Assembly: GCA_014650415.1 (NCBI GenBank)
Contig: BMUX01000005.1
Location: forward strand, 248,001-312,000
Origin: Streptomyces spiroverticillatus
Lineage (GTDB): Bacteria > Actinomycetota > Actinomycetes > Streptomycetales > Streptomycetaceae
Length of the DNA stretch: 64,000 bases
Direction: 5' to 3'
The position numbers were made by a program, and so were the translations under genes. The notes under the pieces were generated by a model. It did not search any database, had not been told where the DNA came from, and saw only the letters and a list, made by a program, of their open reading frames with translations. Below are positions 34,660 through 43,214 of this stretch, piece by piece. Positions within the stretch are counted from its first letter, which is position 1. Each line of letters starts with the position of its first letter.

Positions 34660-35595
34660 TCAGGCGGCGCCCGGCCGGACCGCCCGCATCGTCCACTCCA
34701 GCACAGCCTCCGTCCCCTCCGGCTCCGCCCACCCGTTCACGATCGCCAGAAGGCGGAGGTAGCGGTCGCGGCGCGGGTCGTTCATCCGCTCCAGCCGGGC
34801 CGACAGCCGGGCCCTCAGATCCGGCCCGTCCGGGCACGCGACGATGCGCGCGTAACGTCCCGCCAGCTCCGACGCGATGGCCGCCCCTTCCGCCGAGGCC
34901 GGATCGACTCCGGCGGCCAGTGCCGGTTCCGCCAGGGAACGTACGGTCTCCGCGAGCACCCGGGGCATACCGGGCCGGTCGTCCCGGGCCCGGTCGGACG
35001 CCAGGTCCAGGGCCGTCGCGTGCAGGCTCGCCCGGAACCCCGCGTCCTGCAGGAGCTCCGCGAGCTCCACCCACGCCTCGATCTGCTCCGTCGAGGGGTC
35101 GTCGGGCAACTCGGGCGTCATGGAACGGATGACCGCTCCGAAGGCGGGATGGGCGTGCAGCCCTTCGAAGGCGGCGTCGAGGAACTCGCCGATCATCCGG
35201 CGCCGCTCCTCCTCGGACAGCTTCGCGAAACGGTGCATGAGGTCCAACTCCTCGGGTGTGGAACCGCGTCGCGCCGCAGCGGTGAGTACCGCCCGGCGCA
35301 GCCGCAGGGTACGGATCTGTACGTCGACGGCCTGCGCGTGCGCCGCCGCGACGTCCGGCAGCGCGGCCTCCTGCTCCACGACCCTGCGGACGTCCGGCAG
35401 GCCGAGGCCCAGCTCCCGCAACGTACGGACCAGGTCGAGACGGGCGACGGCGTCCGCGCCGTACAGCCGGTGGCCGTGTGCGGTGCGGCCGGCGGGGACG
35501 ACGATCCCGGCGTCGGAGTAGAAGCGGATGGTCCTGACCGAAAGGCCGGTGCGGCGGGCGAGCTCGCCGATGGGGTGGAGGGGGCCGTGGTTCAT
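34660..35595 (-). CDS. MerR-family transcriptional regulator
   Basis: A 311-residue regulator. The N-terminal MerR winged helix is clear (PIGELARRTGLSVRTIRFYSDAG, then RLYGADAVARLDLVRTLRELG), followed by the coiled dimerisation helix. The long C-terminal domain (about 200 residues) is helical and lacks a cysteine metal site, so it senses something other than a heavy metal. ATG 35595. It probably co-transcribes with the downstream Nudix gene. Confidence 0.9.
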   Translation of the reverse strand: MNHGPLHPIGELARRTGLSVRTIRFYSDAGIVVPAGRTAHGHRLYGADAVARLDLVRTLRELGLGLPDVRRVVEQEAALPDVAAAHAQAVDVQIRTLRLRRAVLTAAARRGSTPEELDLMHRFAKLSEEERRRMIGEFLDAAFEGLHAHPAFGAVIRSMTPELPDDPSTEQIEAWVELAELLQDAGFRASLHATALDLASDRARDDRPGMPRVLAETVRSLAEPALAAGVDPASAEGAAIASELAGRYARIVACPDGPDLRARLSARLERMNDPRRDRYLRLLAIVNGWAEPEGTEAVLEWTMRAVRPGAA

Positions 35596-35643
35596 GGGGC
35601 CAAGCCTGCGGTCTCCACCCACTGGAGACGCAAGCCCCGTCCC

Positions 35644-35681
35644 CTCAGCCCGAGTCGGTCGGCTCAGCCCGAATCGGTCGA
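35644..35681. repeat. 19-bp tandem duplication including a stop codon
   Basis: CTCAGCCCGAGTCGGTCGG (35644-35662) and CTCAGCCCGAATCGGTCGA (35663-35681) are adjacent near-copies. The second contains the stop codon of the neighbouring membrane protein. The duplication therefore copied the gene's last codons and stop. Confidence 0.85.
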
Positions 35682-36215
35682 CCAGCTCGACTTGTCCGCG
35701 TGCGGGCCGATCACCAGGTCCGGGCACGCCTGGCACAGCGCGTCCGCCAGGAGCAGCGGGTCGTTCGCCGGGAGGGCGAAGCCCGCGCGGGTGCGGTACG
35801 TCCGCCCCGCGACCCGCACCTCCAGGATCCGGTCGCCGCTGCTGTCCACCGACCGGTACCCCACCGTGAGCGGCCGCACCGCCGTCACCGACGCGAGTGG
35901 CCGGGTGATCCGTTTCCCGTTGCGGCGTACGAGGACCAGCTCGCCCCGCGCCCCGATCTCCGCCGCGACCACCGCCCGCCGGTCCCGCACCCACGGCGGA
36001 ATCAGCAGGCTTCCCCAGAACACGCCGAACACCCCGCCCAGCACCAGCCCCGCCCACGGCTGCGTCGCGGTGATCAGCCCCACGGGCACCACGTGGAAGA
36101 GCGTGACGACGACGCCGTCGCTCCAGTCCCGTTGCCTCGGATGTTCACTGCGGTACGTCTCCCAGCGGAAGGCACGGGGCTCGGCGTCCTGCGGCTGCGC
36201 CGCGTCCTCGGTCAC
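35664..36215 (-). CDS. Membrane protein with PH-like C-terminal domain, hypothetical
   Basis: A 183-residue protein with two closely spaced hydrophobic segments (VVVTLFHVVPVGLITA and AGLVLGGVFGVFWGSLLIPP). A C-terminal beta-rich domain (GARGELVLVRRNGKRITRP, then ILEVRVAGRTYRTRAGFALP) resembles small bacterial PH-like domains. The GTG at 36215 is used. The role is unknown. The frame upstream of the GTG is open far beyond, but without a plausible protein. It shares its direction with the MerR gene. Confidence 0.7.
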   Translation of the reverse strand: MTEDAAQPQDAEPRAFRWETYRSEHPRQRDWSDGVVVTLFHVVPVGLITATQPWAGLVLGGVFGVFWGSLLIPPWVRDRRAVVAAEIGARGELVLVRRNGKRITRPLASVTAVRPLTVGYRSVDSSGDRILEVRVAGRTYRTRAGFALPANDPLLLADALCQACPDLVIGPHADKSSWSTDSG

Positions 36216-36355
36216 CGGCCCAGCATGACGGCCGAGGCCGCACCCCGGAAGGGCCCCTGCCCGGCAACCTGCAAGCCCAGCCCCGCAAGCGCCTCCTCCC
36301 CTTCTTCGGCGTACCCTCCCGGGGCCGGGGCCGCCCCGACACGACCGCCCCAACC

Positions 36356-39300
36356 TCACCCCGCGAAGTGCCCCTGCACACCAACCCGAAAGCCCAGCCC
36401 CGCAAGCGCCTCCTCGCCCGCCTTCGCGTGCTCTCCCCCGGCCAGCACCAGCGTCCGCGCCGCCTGGTACGGGCAGCCCGCCGCCTCGAAGTCCCTTGCC
36501 ACGCGCAGCAGTCCCGGCACGTCCCCCGCCCTGAGCGCCGCCGCCCGCTCCACCTGCGCCGATGCCACCGGGTTGCCTTCGACCACCTCGCGCGCGGCGG
36601 CGATCCGCGCCTCCGCCTCCGGGTGCCCGGCGAGCACGGCCGCCTCCGCGCGCAGCGCGACGTACCAGTGCAGCCAGATCCACGACACCCACTTCCACAC
36701 CTGCTCAGGCTCCGGCGCGACCCGTCGCAGTGCCGCTTCCGCATCGCCCTGGTGCAGCAGGTGCATCGCTTCGAAGACCGCCCCGTACCCGTACCGGTAC
36801 TCCGACTCGGTGCCCGCCTCGCCGACCAGCGCGAGCCACCGCGCTCGGGTCTCCGCGTCGCCGCGCAGCCCGTGGATCATCGCGGCGGCCGCGGCGGCGG
36901 GGCCGAGCGAGAACGACCGCTGCCGCCCGCTCTGTTCCCACGCGTCGAGGAACCGCGTGCCCCCGGCGACCACGCCCTGCGCGTTGCCCGCGAACGCGTC
37001 CGCGACCAGCAGCCAGGAGGTGGCGTAGTGGCCCACTTCGGCCAGCATGGGCAGCTCGGCGAGCCGTGCGCCCCAGCGCCGGGCCGCCGGCAGGTCGCCG
37101 ACGCCGACGGCCGTTCCGGCGGCCATCGCGAGTGCGTCGGTGAGTTCGTGCGCACTGGCAGGGGTACGGGGGGCTGCCGCGAGGACGTCGATACGTCGCC
37201 GGGCCGCGTCGGCGGCTGCGAAGCTCTCGCCCGCCCAGGTGCGGGCGCCGGAAAGGGCGTCGAGGGCGGCGGACTCCGCCACCGGGTCGCCCGCACGGCG
37301 GGCCAGGTCGACGGCCCGCTCGGCGTACGCGACGGTCTCCTGCGCGGTGTTGTCCGCGCCCCCCTGCACCGCGCCGAACGCGTCCGCGAGCACGGCGGCC
37401 TCGGCGAGGGCGACTCCGGCCTCGGCGGCGAGGTCGTCCGACTCCCCTGCCAGCTTCCGCGCCTGCCCGAGGACCCCGGTGGCCTCCGCCGCGGAAGGCA
37501 GTTCGGCGAACTCGCTGGAGAAGCGGTACGCGACGGTGGCCGCGGCCGCGAGATCCCGGGCGGCACCGGCGGTGTCCCCACCGCGCCGGGCGACTTCCCC
37601 GGCGGCCAGGTGCAGCCGGTACATGTCGTCCCCGTGCCGTCGGCAACCGGCGACTCCGGCGGCGTGCCGCAGGGCGTCGGCGGCTGCGTGCACGGGGATC
37701 CGGGAGAGGTCGGGGCACGCCGCGCGGGGTGCTGTCCCGCCGCCCAGGGGCGCGCCAGGATCCGTGCCCCCGTCGGGTGCCCCTTCCAGGGGCATGGCCC
37801 GGGCCGAGGTGCTCCGGCCCTCCGGCGTCGTCGTGACGTGGGCGGGCGGGTGGTCCCCTGACACCGCCTCAACCGGCACCGCCAGCTCTGCCGCCTGCTC
37901 GTACCGCTGTTGGGCCTCGCCCAGCAGGTTCGCGGCGAACGTCAATTCAGCCAGGCGCAGTGCCAGTTCGTGGGCCTCGGACGGGCGGGCGGGCTCGGTG
38001 GCGGTCCAGGCGAGTGCCGCGCGCAGGTCTCCGGCCAGGGCGTCGAAGCGGGCGCGCCAGTCCGCCCCCGTGTCGGTGGTGCCGAGGTCGGCGGCACCGG
38101 CCAGGCACCAGTCCGCGTGGCGGGTGCGCGTGTTCAGGAACTCGTCCGCCTCCGCGAGGCGTTCCGCGCCGTACTGGCGGATGGTCTCCAGGGCCCGGTA
38201 GCGGGTTCCGTGGGCGGAGGGGACGACCGTGAGCAGGCTCTGTTCGGCGAGGCGGCCGAGGCCGTCGGCGACCGACTCCGGGGTGAGCGGGGCGTACCCG
38301 GCGACCTCGCCCGCCGCCTCCGCCGTGAACGGCGCGACGAAGGCCGAGACGCGGCGCAGCAGTGCCCGGTCCGCCGGGTCGAGGAGGTCGTGGCTCCAGT
38401 CCAGGGCGGCGCGGACGGAACGGTGCCGGTCGTGGGCGCGGGGGCCGCCGGAGAGGACGCGGAGCTGGTCGGAGAGGCCGGCGGTCAGGCCGTCGAGGCC
38501 GAGGGTCGCCCAGCGGGCGGCCGCGAGTTCGATGGCCAGGGCCATGCCGTCGAGGCGTTCGCACAGGGCCACGACTCGGCCCCGTACCGTCGGATCGGGC
38601 GGCAGGCCGACGGCCGCCGCGCGTTCCATGAAGAGGCTGACGGCCTCCGACGCGTCGCCGCCCTCGCGGGACAGCGGCGGCACCGGGTACACCCACTCGA
38701 AGGGGACCAGCAGGCGGGCCCGGCTGGTGACCAGCACGTGCAGGTGCGGGCAGGCGCCGAGGAGCCGCTCCAGGAACGGGCCCACCCCGTCGCGTACTTG
38801 CTCGCAGTTGTCCAGTACGAGCAGGGCCCGGCGGTCGGCGAGCGTGGACAGGAGGGACTCGTCGATGTCGCGGCCGGGCTGCTCGCCGACGCCGACGGCG
38901 GCGGCGACCGTGGCGGCGAGGCGGGCCGGGTCGGTGACCGGGACCAGGTCGACGAACCACACGCCGTCGGTGAAATACCCCTCTGCCTCGGCCAGTTGGG
39001 CGGCGACCGTCAGGGCGAGGCGGGTCTTGCCGACCCCGCCGGGGCCGACTGCGGTCACCTCCCTGCGTGCCTTCACGGCCTCGGCCAGTTCCTCCCGCTC
39101 GCGGACCCGGCCGACGAACGCCGTCAGCGGGGTGGGCAGGACGGGGGCGGGCGAGGACGGCCGGTCCCGGTTCTGCTCGGCCGCGTGCCGGGAGAGCGCG
39201 CGGCGGTCCGGCACCTCCAGCTTGCGCAGCAGCGAGGAGACGTGCGACTCCACCGTGCGTACGGAGATGAACAGGCGGGCGGCTATCTCGGCGTTGCTGA

Positions 39301-39379
39301 GGAACTCCCCCAGCAGGGCGAGCACTTCGGCCTCGCGGGCCGATATTGCCGGGGGCGAGGGGTCCACGGGTCTGGGCAC
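36356..39379 (-). CDS. LuxR-family regulator with NB-ARC/AAA ATPase and TPR-like region, 1007 aa
   Basis: A large STAND-type regulator. Unusually the LuxR HTH is N-terminal (AISAREAEVLALLGEFLSNA, then EIAARLFISVRTVESHVSSL, about residues 10-66). It is followed by a P-loop ATPase with Walker A VGPGGVGKTRLAL and Walker B ALLVLDNCEQ, and an AfsR-like winged-helix region (LDWSHDLLDPADRALLRRVS). The remaining 500 residues are helical repeats, probably TPR-like, that sense a partner. The GTG at 39379 is the first reasonable start; a much longer open frame upstream crosses other genes. It is divergent from the VOC gene. The signal and target genes are unknown. Confidence 0.88.
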   Translation of the reverse strand: MPRPVDPSPPAISAREAEVLALLGEFLSNAEIAARLFISVRTVESHVSSLLRKLEVPDRRALSRHAAEQNRDRPSSPAPVLPTPLTAFVGRVREREELAEAVKARREVTAVGPGGVGKTRLALTVAAQLAEAEGYFTDGVWFVDLVPVTDPARLAATVAAAVGVGEQPGRDIDESLLSTLADRRALLVLDNCEQVRDGVGPFLERLLGACPHLHVLVTSRARLLVPFEWVYPVPPLSREGGDASEAVSLFMERAAAVGLPPDPTVRGRVVALCERLDGMALAIELAAARWATLGLDGLTAGLSDQLRVLSGGPRAHDRHRSVRAALDWSHDLLDPADRALLRRVSAFVAPFTAEAAGEVAGYAPLTPESVADGLGRLAEQSLLTVVPSAHGTRYRALETIRQYGAERLAEADEFLNTRTRHADWCLAGAADLGTTDTGADWRARFDALAGDLRAALAWTATEPARPSEAHELALRLAELTFAANLLGEAQQRYEQAAELAVPVEAVSGDHPPAHVTTTPEGRSTSARAMPLEGAPDGGTDPGAPLGGGTAPRAACPDLSRIPVHAAADALRHAAGVAGCRRHGDDMYRLHLAAGEVARRGGDTAGAARDLAAAATVAYRFSSEFAELPSAAEATGVLGQARKLAGESDDLAAEAGVALAEAAVLADAFGAVQGGADNTAQETVAYAERAVDLARRAGDPVAESAALDALSGARTWAGESFAAADAARRRIDVLAAAPRTPASAHELTDALAMAAGTAVGVGDLPAARRWGARLAELPMLAEVGHYATSWLLVADAFAGNAQGVVAGGTRFLDAWEQSGRQRSFSLGPAAAAAAMIHGLRGDAETRARWLALVGEAGTESEYRYGYGAVFEAMHLLHQGDAEAALRRVAPEPEQVWKWVSWIWLHWYVALRAEAAVLAGHPEAEARIAAAREVVEGNPVASAQVERAAALRAGDVPGLLRVARDFEAAGCPYQAARTLVLAGGEHAKAGEEALAGLGFRVGVQGHFAG

Positions 39380-39411
39380 GGGGTCATTATCCGCAGGGGG
39401 TTTGCGGGCGG

Positions 39412-39483
39412 GATCTGTGGTGGCCGTCCGTGCCGGATCGGTAGTGGCCGTCCGTGCTGGATCAGTGGTGGCTTTCCGTGGTG
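39412..39483. repeat. Three 24-bp tandem repeats upstream of the LuxR regulator
   Basis: Units at 39412, 39436 and 39460 are variants of a 24-bp sequence with the shared core GGCCGTCCGTGC. Read with the regulator frame they would encode TATTDPAR repeats just before the chosen start. They could therefore be an N-terminal extension or promoter-proximal DNA. Confidence 0.85.
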
Positions 39484-39568
39484 AGCACGGAGGCGGCCGC
39501 TGGGCCTCCCGGGGGAGTCTGTGACCACGAAGAACGAACACCGACCCACCACCCCCTCGGGAGAAGCC

Positions 39569-39910
39569 ATGACCACCGGAATCAAGACCGTCCTGCACCC
39601 CGTCTCCGACCTCGCCAAGGCGAAGGCCGTGTACGCCGCGCTGCTCGGCGTGGAGCCGCAGACCGACGCGCCCTACTACGTCGGCTTCGACGTCGCGGGC
39701 CAGCACGTGGGCCTGGTGCCGGGCGGCGGCCCGCAGGGCCTGACCTCGTCCCTGGCGTACTGGCACGTGAGCGACATCGAGGCGAAGGTCGCGGAGCTGA
39801 CCGCCGCCGGGGCCACGGTCCTCCAGCCCGCCCAGGACGTCGGCGGCGGCCGCCTGGTGGCGACCCTCTCCGACCCGGACGGCAACCTCATCGGCGTCCT
39901 CCAGGACTGA
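39569..39910 (+). CDS. VOC-family (glyoxalase/bleomycin resistance-like) protein
   Basis: A 113-residue single-domain VOC protein. It begins MTTGIKTVLHPVSDLAKAKA and ends LVATLSDPDGNLIGVLQD, with typical metal-ligand positions at His10 and near the final strand. Such proteins bind a divalent metal and act on small molecules, or only bind them. The ATG at 39569 follows GGGAGAAG. An in-frame upstream ATG at 39521 would add an unlikely leader. It is followed 64 bp later by a flavin-type oxidase gene on the same strand. Confidence 0.88.
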   Translation: MTTGIKTVLHPVSDLAKAKAVYAALLGVEPQTDAPYYVGFDVAGQHVGLVPGGGPQGLTSSLAYWHVSDIEAKVAELTAAGATVLQPAQDVGGGRLVATLSDPDGNLIGVLQD

Positions 39911-39974
39911 CCGCACCGGCCGGGACCGGAAAGGCCCCGGCCGACCCCACCCCCCTCGCGAAGGACGGCACCCC

Positions 39975-40427
39975 GTGACCACTCCGCCCCGCTCCCCCGC
40001 CGAACGCCGCCGCGACACCGAGCACCGGCTGACCCACGACATCGACCTGTGGGTGGCCAGCGCTTCGGCGGACGGCGTGCCGCACCTGGTACCGCTGTCC
40101 TTCGAGTGGGACGGCGAGACCCTCCTGCTGGCCACGCCCGCAGCGAGCCCGACCGGCCGGAACCTGACCTCCGCCGGGACCGCCCGGCTCGGTCTCGGCC
40201 TCACCCGCGACGTGACGCTGATCGAGGGCGAGGTCGAGGTCCTGGAGCTGGACGCCCTGCCGAAGGAGCGGGCCGACCGGTTCTGCGCACGAACCGGCTT
40301 CGACCCCCGGGCACTGACTACTGCGTACCGCTGGTTCCGCGTCACCCCGCACTCGATCCAGGCCTGGCGCGAGGCCGACGAACTGCCGGGCCGGACACTG
40401 ATGCGGGAGGGGAACTGGGTGGTCTGA
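39975..40427 (+). CDS. Pyridoxamine 5'-phosphate oxidase-like (FMN/F420-binding split barrel) protein
   Basis: A 150-residue split-barrel flavin-binding protein. LWVASASADGVPHLVPLSFEWDG and LLLATPAASPTGRNLTSAG give the usual beta-barrel start and the phosphate-binding region, and YRWFRVTPHSIQAW is the typical C-terminal strand. Proteins of this class in actinobacteria use F420 or FMN; the specificity is not decidable here. The GTG at 39975 has AGGA upstream. It is convergent with the SulP gene across a strong hairpin. Confidence 0.85.
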   Translation: MTTPPRSPAERRRDTEHRLTHDIDLWVASASADGVPHLVPLSFEWDGETLLLATPAASPTGRNLTSAGTARLGLGLTRDVTLIEGEVEVLELDALPKERADRFCARTGFDPRALTTAYRWFRVTPHSIQAWREADELPGRTLMREGNWVV

Positions 40428-40484
40428 GCGCGCCACCGGCCCGCCCTCGGGCGGGACGAGGTCGGCGAACCGTTCCCCCCGGGG

Positions 40485-40511
40485 GCGCGGGCGGGTCGTC
40501 TCCGCCCGCGC
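40485..40511. terminator. Bidirectional terminator hairpin
   Basis: GCGCGGGCGG (40485-40494) pairs with CCGCCCGCGC (40502-40511) around a 7-nt loop. A second stem, CCCGCCC/GGGCGGG, lies just before it at 40440-40455. Both lie between the convergent flavin-protein and SulP genes. Confidence 0.8.
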
Positions 40512-40524
40512 TCCGGACGCTCGC

Positions 40525-42081
40525 TCACACAGGCGGAGCCTCCACCTCCCTTTCCGGCTCGGGGGCCGGGGCCTGTTGGGGCAGGGGGGTGCGCATCCGT
40601 ACCGCCTCCGTGTCGGCGTCGTTGTGGCGGGTCGCCCAGTTCTCCAGGGTGGTGCGGCACGCGTGGTCGAGGTGGTGGACGGTGGTCAGGTCGAGCTCTA
40701 TGGGGCGGTCCTGCGGCAGCGCCTCCAGTGTTTCCAGGATGCGCGGCAGGCGCAGGAAGGTGGCGTTGCCGGTGAGGGTGACGATGAGCCGGCCGCCGGT
40801 CAGTTCCCGTACGTGCACCTGCACGTGGGAGGTCTCCCAGGCGACCTTGACGATCGCCAGGGCGAGCCCGATGAGCACGCCCTCGAACATGTTGGTCACG
40901 ACGATCGCGATCGCCGTGGTGGCCAGTACGAGCGCTTCCCCCCGGTGCGCCCGTGCCAGCGGCACGAGGTCCTTGACCGGCAGCAGCTTGAACCCCGCGT
41001 GGATCAGGACGCCCGCGAGGGCGGCCAGGGGGATGATGCCGAGCGCTGCGGGCAGCAGGACCGCGAAGAGGAGCAGCCAGCCGCCGTGCACGACCCGGGA
41101 GAGCGGGGTGCGCGCCCCCGCCTGGACGTTGGCGGAGCTGCGGACGATGACGGCGGTCATCGGCAGCGCGCCGAGCACGCCGCAGACGGTGTTGCCGACG
41201 CCCTGGGCGACGAGTTCCTTGTCGTAGTGGGTGCGCGGGCCGTCGTGCATGCGGTCGACGGCCGCCGCGCTGAAGAGGGATTCGGCGGAGGCGATGAGCG
41301 TGAACGCCAGGACCGTACCGAGGACGGCGAGGCTGCCCAAGTTGGCCAGGTCGCTCGCGCCGGGCGGCTGGACGGCGTGGAAGAGGCCCTTGACCGTGAC
41401 GTTCTCCAGCCGGAGCGGGAGGACGAGTCCGGCCACGGTCGCCAGGGCGACGGCCGCCAGCGGGGCGGGCACGACCCGTACGGCGGCGGGCAGCTTCGGC
41501 CAGATCACGAGCACGGCGATCGTGCCGAGCCCGACGGCGGCGGCGGTGAGTGCGGCCGGCGAGGTGACCGTGTCGGCGGCCAGCCCCGGCAGTCCGGTGA
41601 ACTTCCCGATGCCGGACAGGGGTTGGTCGGCGCCGGTCATGCTGTAGAGCTGCCCGAGGATGAGGACGAGCCCGATGCCGGCCAGCATGCCCTGGACCAC
41701 GGACACGGAGATGGCACGGAACCAGCGCCCGCACTTCAGCAGCCCGAGCCCGATCTGCAGCACGCCGGTGAGCAGCACGATCGCGCCGAGCATGCCGAGC
41801 CCGAACTCCCGTACCGCTTCGAAGACGAGCACGGTGAGCCCGGCGGCCGGGCCGCTGACCTGGAGTGCGCTGCCCGGCAGCAGTCCGACGACGAGCCCGC
41901 CGACGATGCCGGTGACGAGGCCGAGTTCGGCGGGGACTCCGGAGGCGACCGCCACGCCGACGCACAGCGGCAGGGCGACCAGGAAGACGACGAGTGAGGC
42001 GAGGAGGTCCTGTCGGAGGACGCCTGGTTCACGAAGCGCGCGGTAGGGCGCGCGGAAGGAGGAGGTGAGGGTGGACTTCAC
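40525..42081 (-). CDS. SulP-family anion transporter with STAS domain
   Basis: A 518-residue membrane transporter with 10-12 spans. The N-terminal LRQDLLASLVVFLVALPLCVG and SGPAAGLTVLVFEAV match SulP transporters. The C-terminus has a STAS domain (GGRLIVTLTGNATFLRLPRI, then PIELDLTTVHHLDHACRTTLENW). SulP proteins carry sulfate or bicarbonate. The carbonic anhydrase gene 51 bp upstream in the same direction favours bicarbonate, as in BicA-type systems. The GTG at 42081 is the start. Confidence 0.92.
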   Translation of the reverse strand: MKSTLTSSFRAPYRALREPGVLRQDLLASLVVFLVALPLCVGVAVASGVPAELGLVTGIVGGLVVGLLPGSALQVSGPAAGLTVLVFEAVREFGLGMLGAIVLLTGVLQIGLGLLKCGRWFRAISVSVVQGMLAGIGLVLILGQLYSMTGADQPLSGIGKFTGLPGLAADTVTSPAALTAAAVGLGTIAVLVIWPKLPAAVRVVPAPLAAVALATVAGLVLPLRLENVTVKGLFHAVQPPGASDLANLGSLAVLGTVLAFTLIASAESLFSAAAVDRMHDGPRTHYDKELVAQGVGNTVCGVLGALPMTAVIVRSSANVQAGARTPLSRVVHGGWLLLFAVLLPAALGIIPLAALAGVLIHAGFKLLPVKDLVPLARAHRGEALVLATTAIAIVVTNMFEGVLIGLALAIVKVAWETSHVQVHVRELTGGRLIVTLTGNATFLRLPRILETLEALPQDRPIELDLTTVHHLDHACRTTLENWATRHNDADTEAVRMRTPLPQQAPAPEPEREVEAPPV

Positions 42082-42132
42082 GGTGGGGGTCCTGTCGTGA
42101 GAAGCGGGCCGGACGTCGGGGTTCGGCCGTTC

Positions 42133-42774
42133 TCACAGCGGGACGAATGCAGGCCGCACGCCTGCGGGTCGAAGGTCGGCGCCGGTGGTCGGAGCGTGCG
42201 CCGTCACGGTCCCGGTGTGCACCTCGTAGTACCAGGCGTGCAGTGTCAGCGAGCCGTCGGCGATGCGCCGGGCTATGCAGGGGTAGGCCCGCAGCCGCTC
42301 GACTTGTGCGAGGACGTGCGCCTGTACGGCTTCGGCGACGTCCGGTGTGGCGGGGGCGACGGTGCGCACGGCACCCTCGGGGTCGACGGCGTGCTCCAGC
42401 CAGTCGCGTACGGCCGGTACGGACGACAGGTCCTCGCCGCGCACCAGCGCGCCGACGGCCCCGCAGTGCGAGTGCCCGCAGACGACGACGTCGCGGACGC
42501 CGAGCACGCTCACCGCGTACTCGATGGTGGCGGCCTCCCCCTGCGGGAGGGGTGCCTGGTACTCGGGCACGACGTTTCCCGCCGTACGGAGTTCGAAGAG
42601 TTCGCCCGGGCGGGCCCCGGTGATGAGGGCGGGTACGACCCGCGAGTCGGAACAGGTGATGAACAGGGCTTCGGGCGACTGCCCGGCGCGCAGGGCCTCG
42701 AAGGCCGCTGTGTTCCGAGGGTCCGCGACATGGGTGGCGGCGAAGGAACGGGCGTTGTCGATCAGTGACTTCAT
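42133..42774 (-). CDS. Beta-class carbonic anhydrase
   Basis: A 213-residue zinc enzyme that interconverts CO2 and bicarbonate. The zinc ligands are Cys and Asp of ITCSDSRVVP and the His and Cys of CGHSHCGAVGAL. ELRTAGNVVPEY is the conserved active-site strand. ATG 42774 is preceded by AGGAGG 9 nt away. It is the first gene of a two-gene operon with the SulP transporter, so together they are likely to supply or balance bicarbonate. Confidence 0.95.
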   Translation of the reverse strand: MKSLIDNARSFAATHVADPRNTAAFEALRAGQSPEALFITCSDSRVVPALITGARPGELFELRTAGNVVPEYQAPLPQGEAATIEYAVSVLGVRDVVVCGHSHCGAVGALVRGEDLSSVPAVRDWLEHAVDPEGAVRTVAPATPDVAEAVQAHVLAQVERLRAYPCIARRIADGSLTLHAWYYEVHTGTVTAHAPTTGADLRPAGVRPAFVPL

Positions 42775-43214
42775 GGTGGCCTGCCTCCTGCGTCCCTGCC
42801 GTGGGGGGCGGACGCGGTGTGGTCGGGTCGATGGTCTTACGGGAAACAGCCTTCAGGGCTCCCGTGACTCTCACTTTGCCATCACATTAACCTTTGATGA
42901 CAGGGCCTATTCCTGCCAATTTTTGAGTAAATACCGTCCCTGAACTGGGAGTTGGTCAAGTTCTCAAGCGTTGGTCAATGTTCGATCGACAGTTTTGGCG
43001 AGAAAGTGAGCACATTCCGCTTACTTTCGCGCTGCTTGCGCGGCAGCCGTCAAATGACCGGTGTCCCGCCCCCCGGAAATCGAACAGCGCACGGCCGGAA
43101 GTCGACTCCGGCCACCCCCGCACCATTGATCGACCGAGGCCCCACCCGCTTCGATGTCCCCTGCCGGACCGCCTGTCGCGGCCCGGTCACCGACGAGGGG
43201 GGAACGAGAAGCCC
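42775..43214. other. Divergent promoter region, unusually AT-rich
   Basis: A 440-bp gap separates the carbonic anhydrase and M4 protease genes. 42880-43020 is markedly AT-rich for this genome and probably contains the promoters. GTTGGTCAA is repeated at 42951-42959 and 42970-42978 (19-bp spacing), a candidate regulator site. No gene is supported; the short frames crossing it have no good start. Confidence 0.6.

Noticed and set aside
39380..41965. A 5.6-kb minus-strand open frame extending the LuxR regulator upstream through several genes
   Set aside because: High GC keeps this frame open by chance; it runs antisense through the VOC and flavin-protein genes and in another frame of the SulP gene, and codon bias beyond 39379 does not support it.
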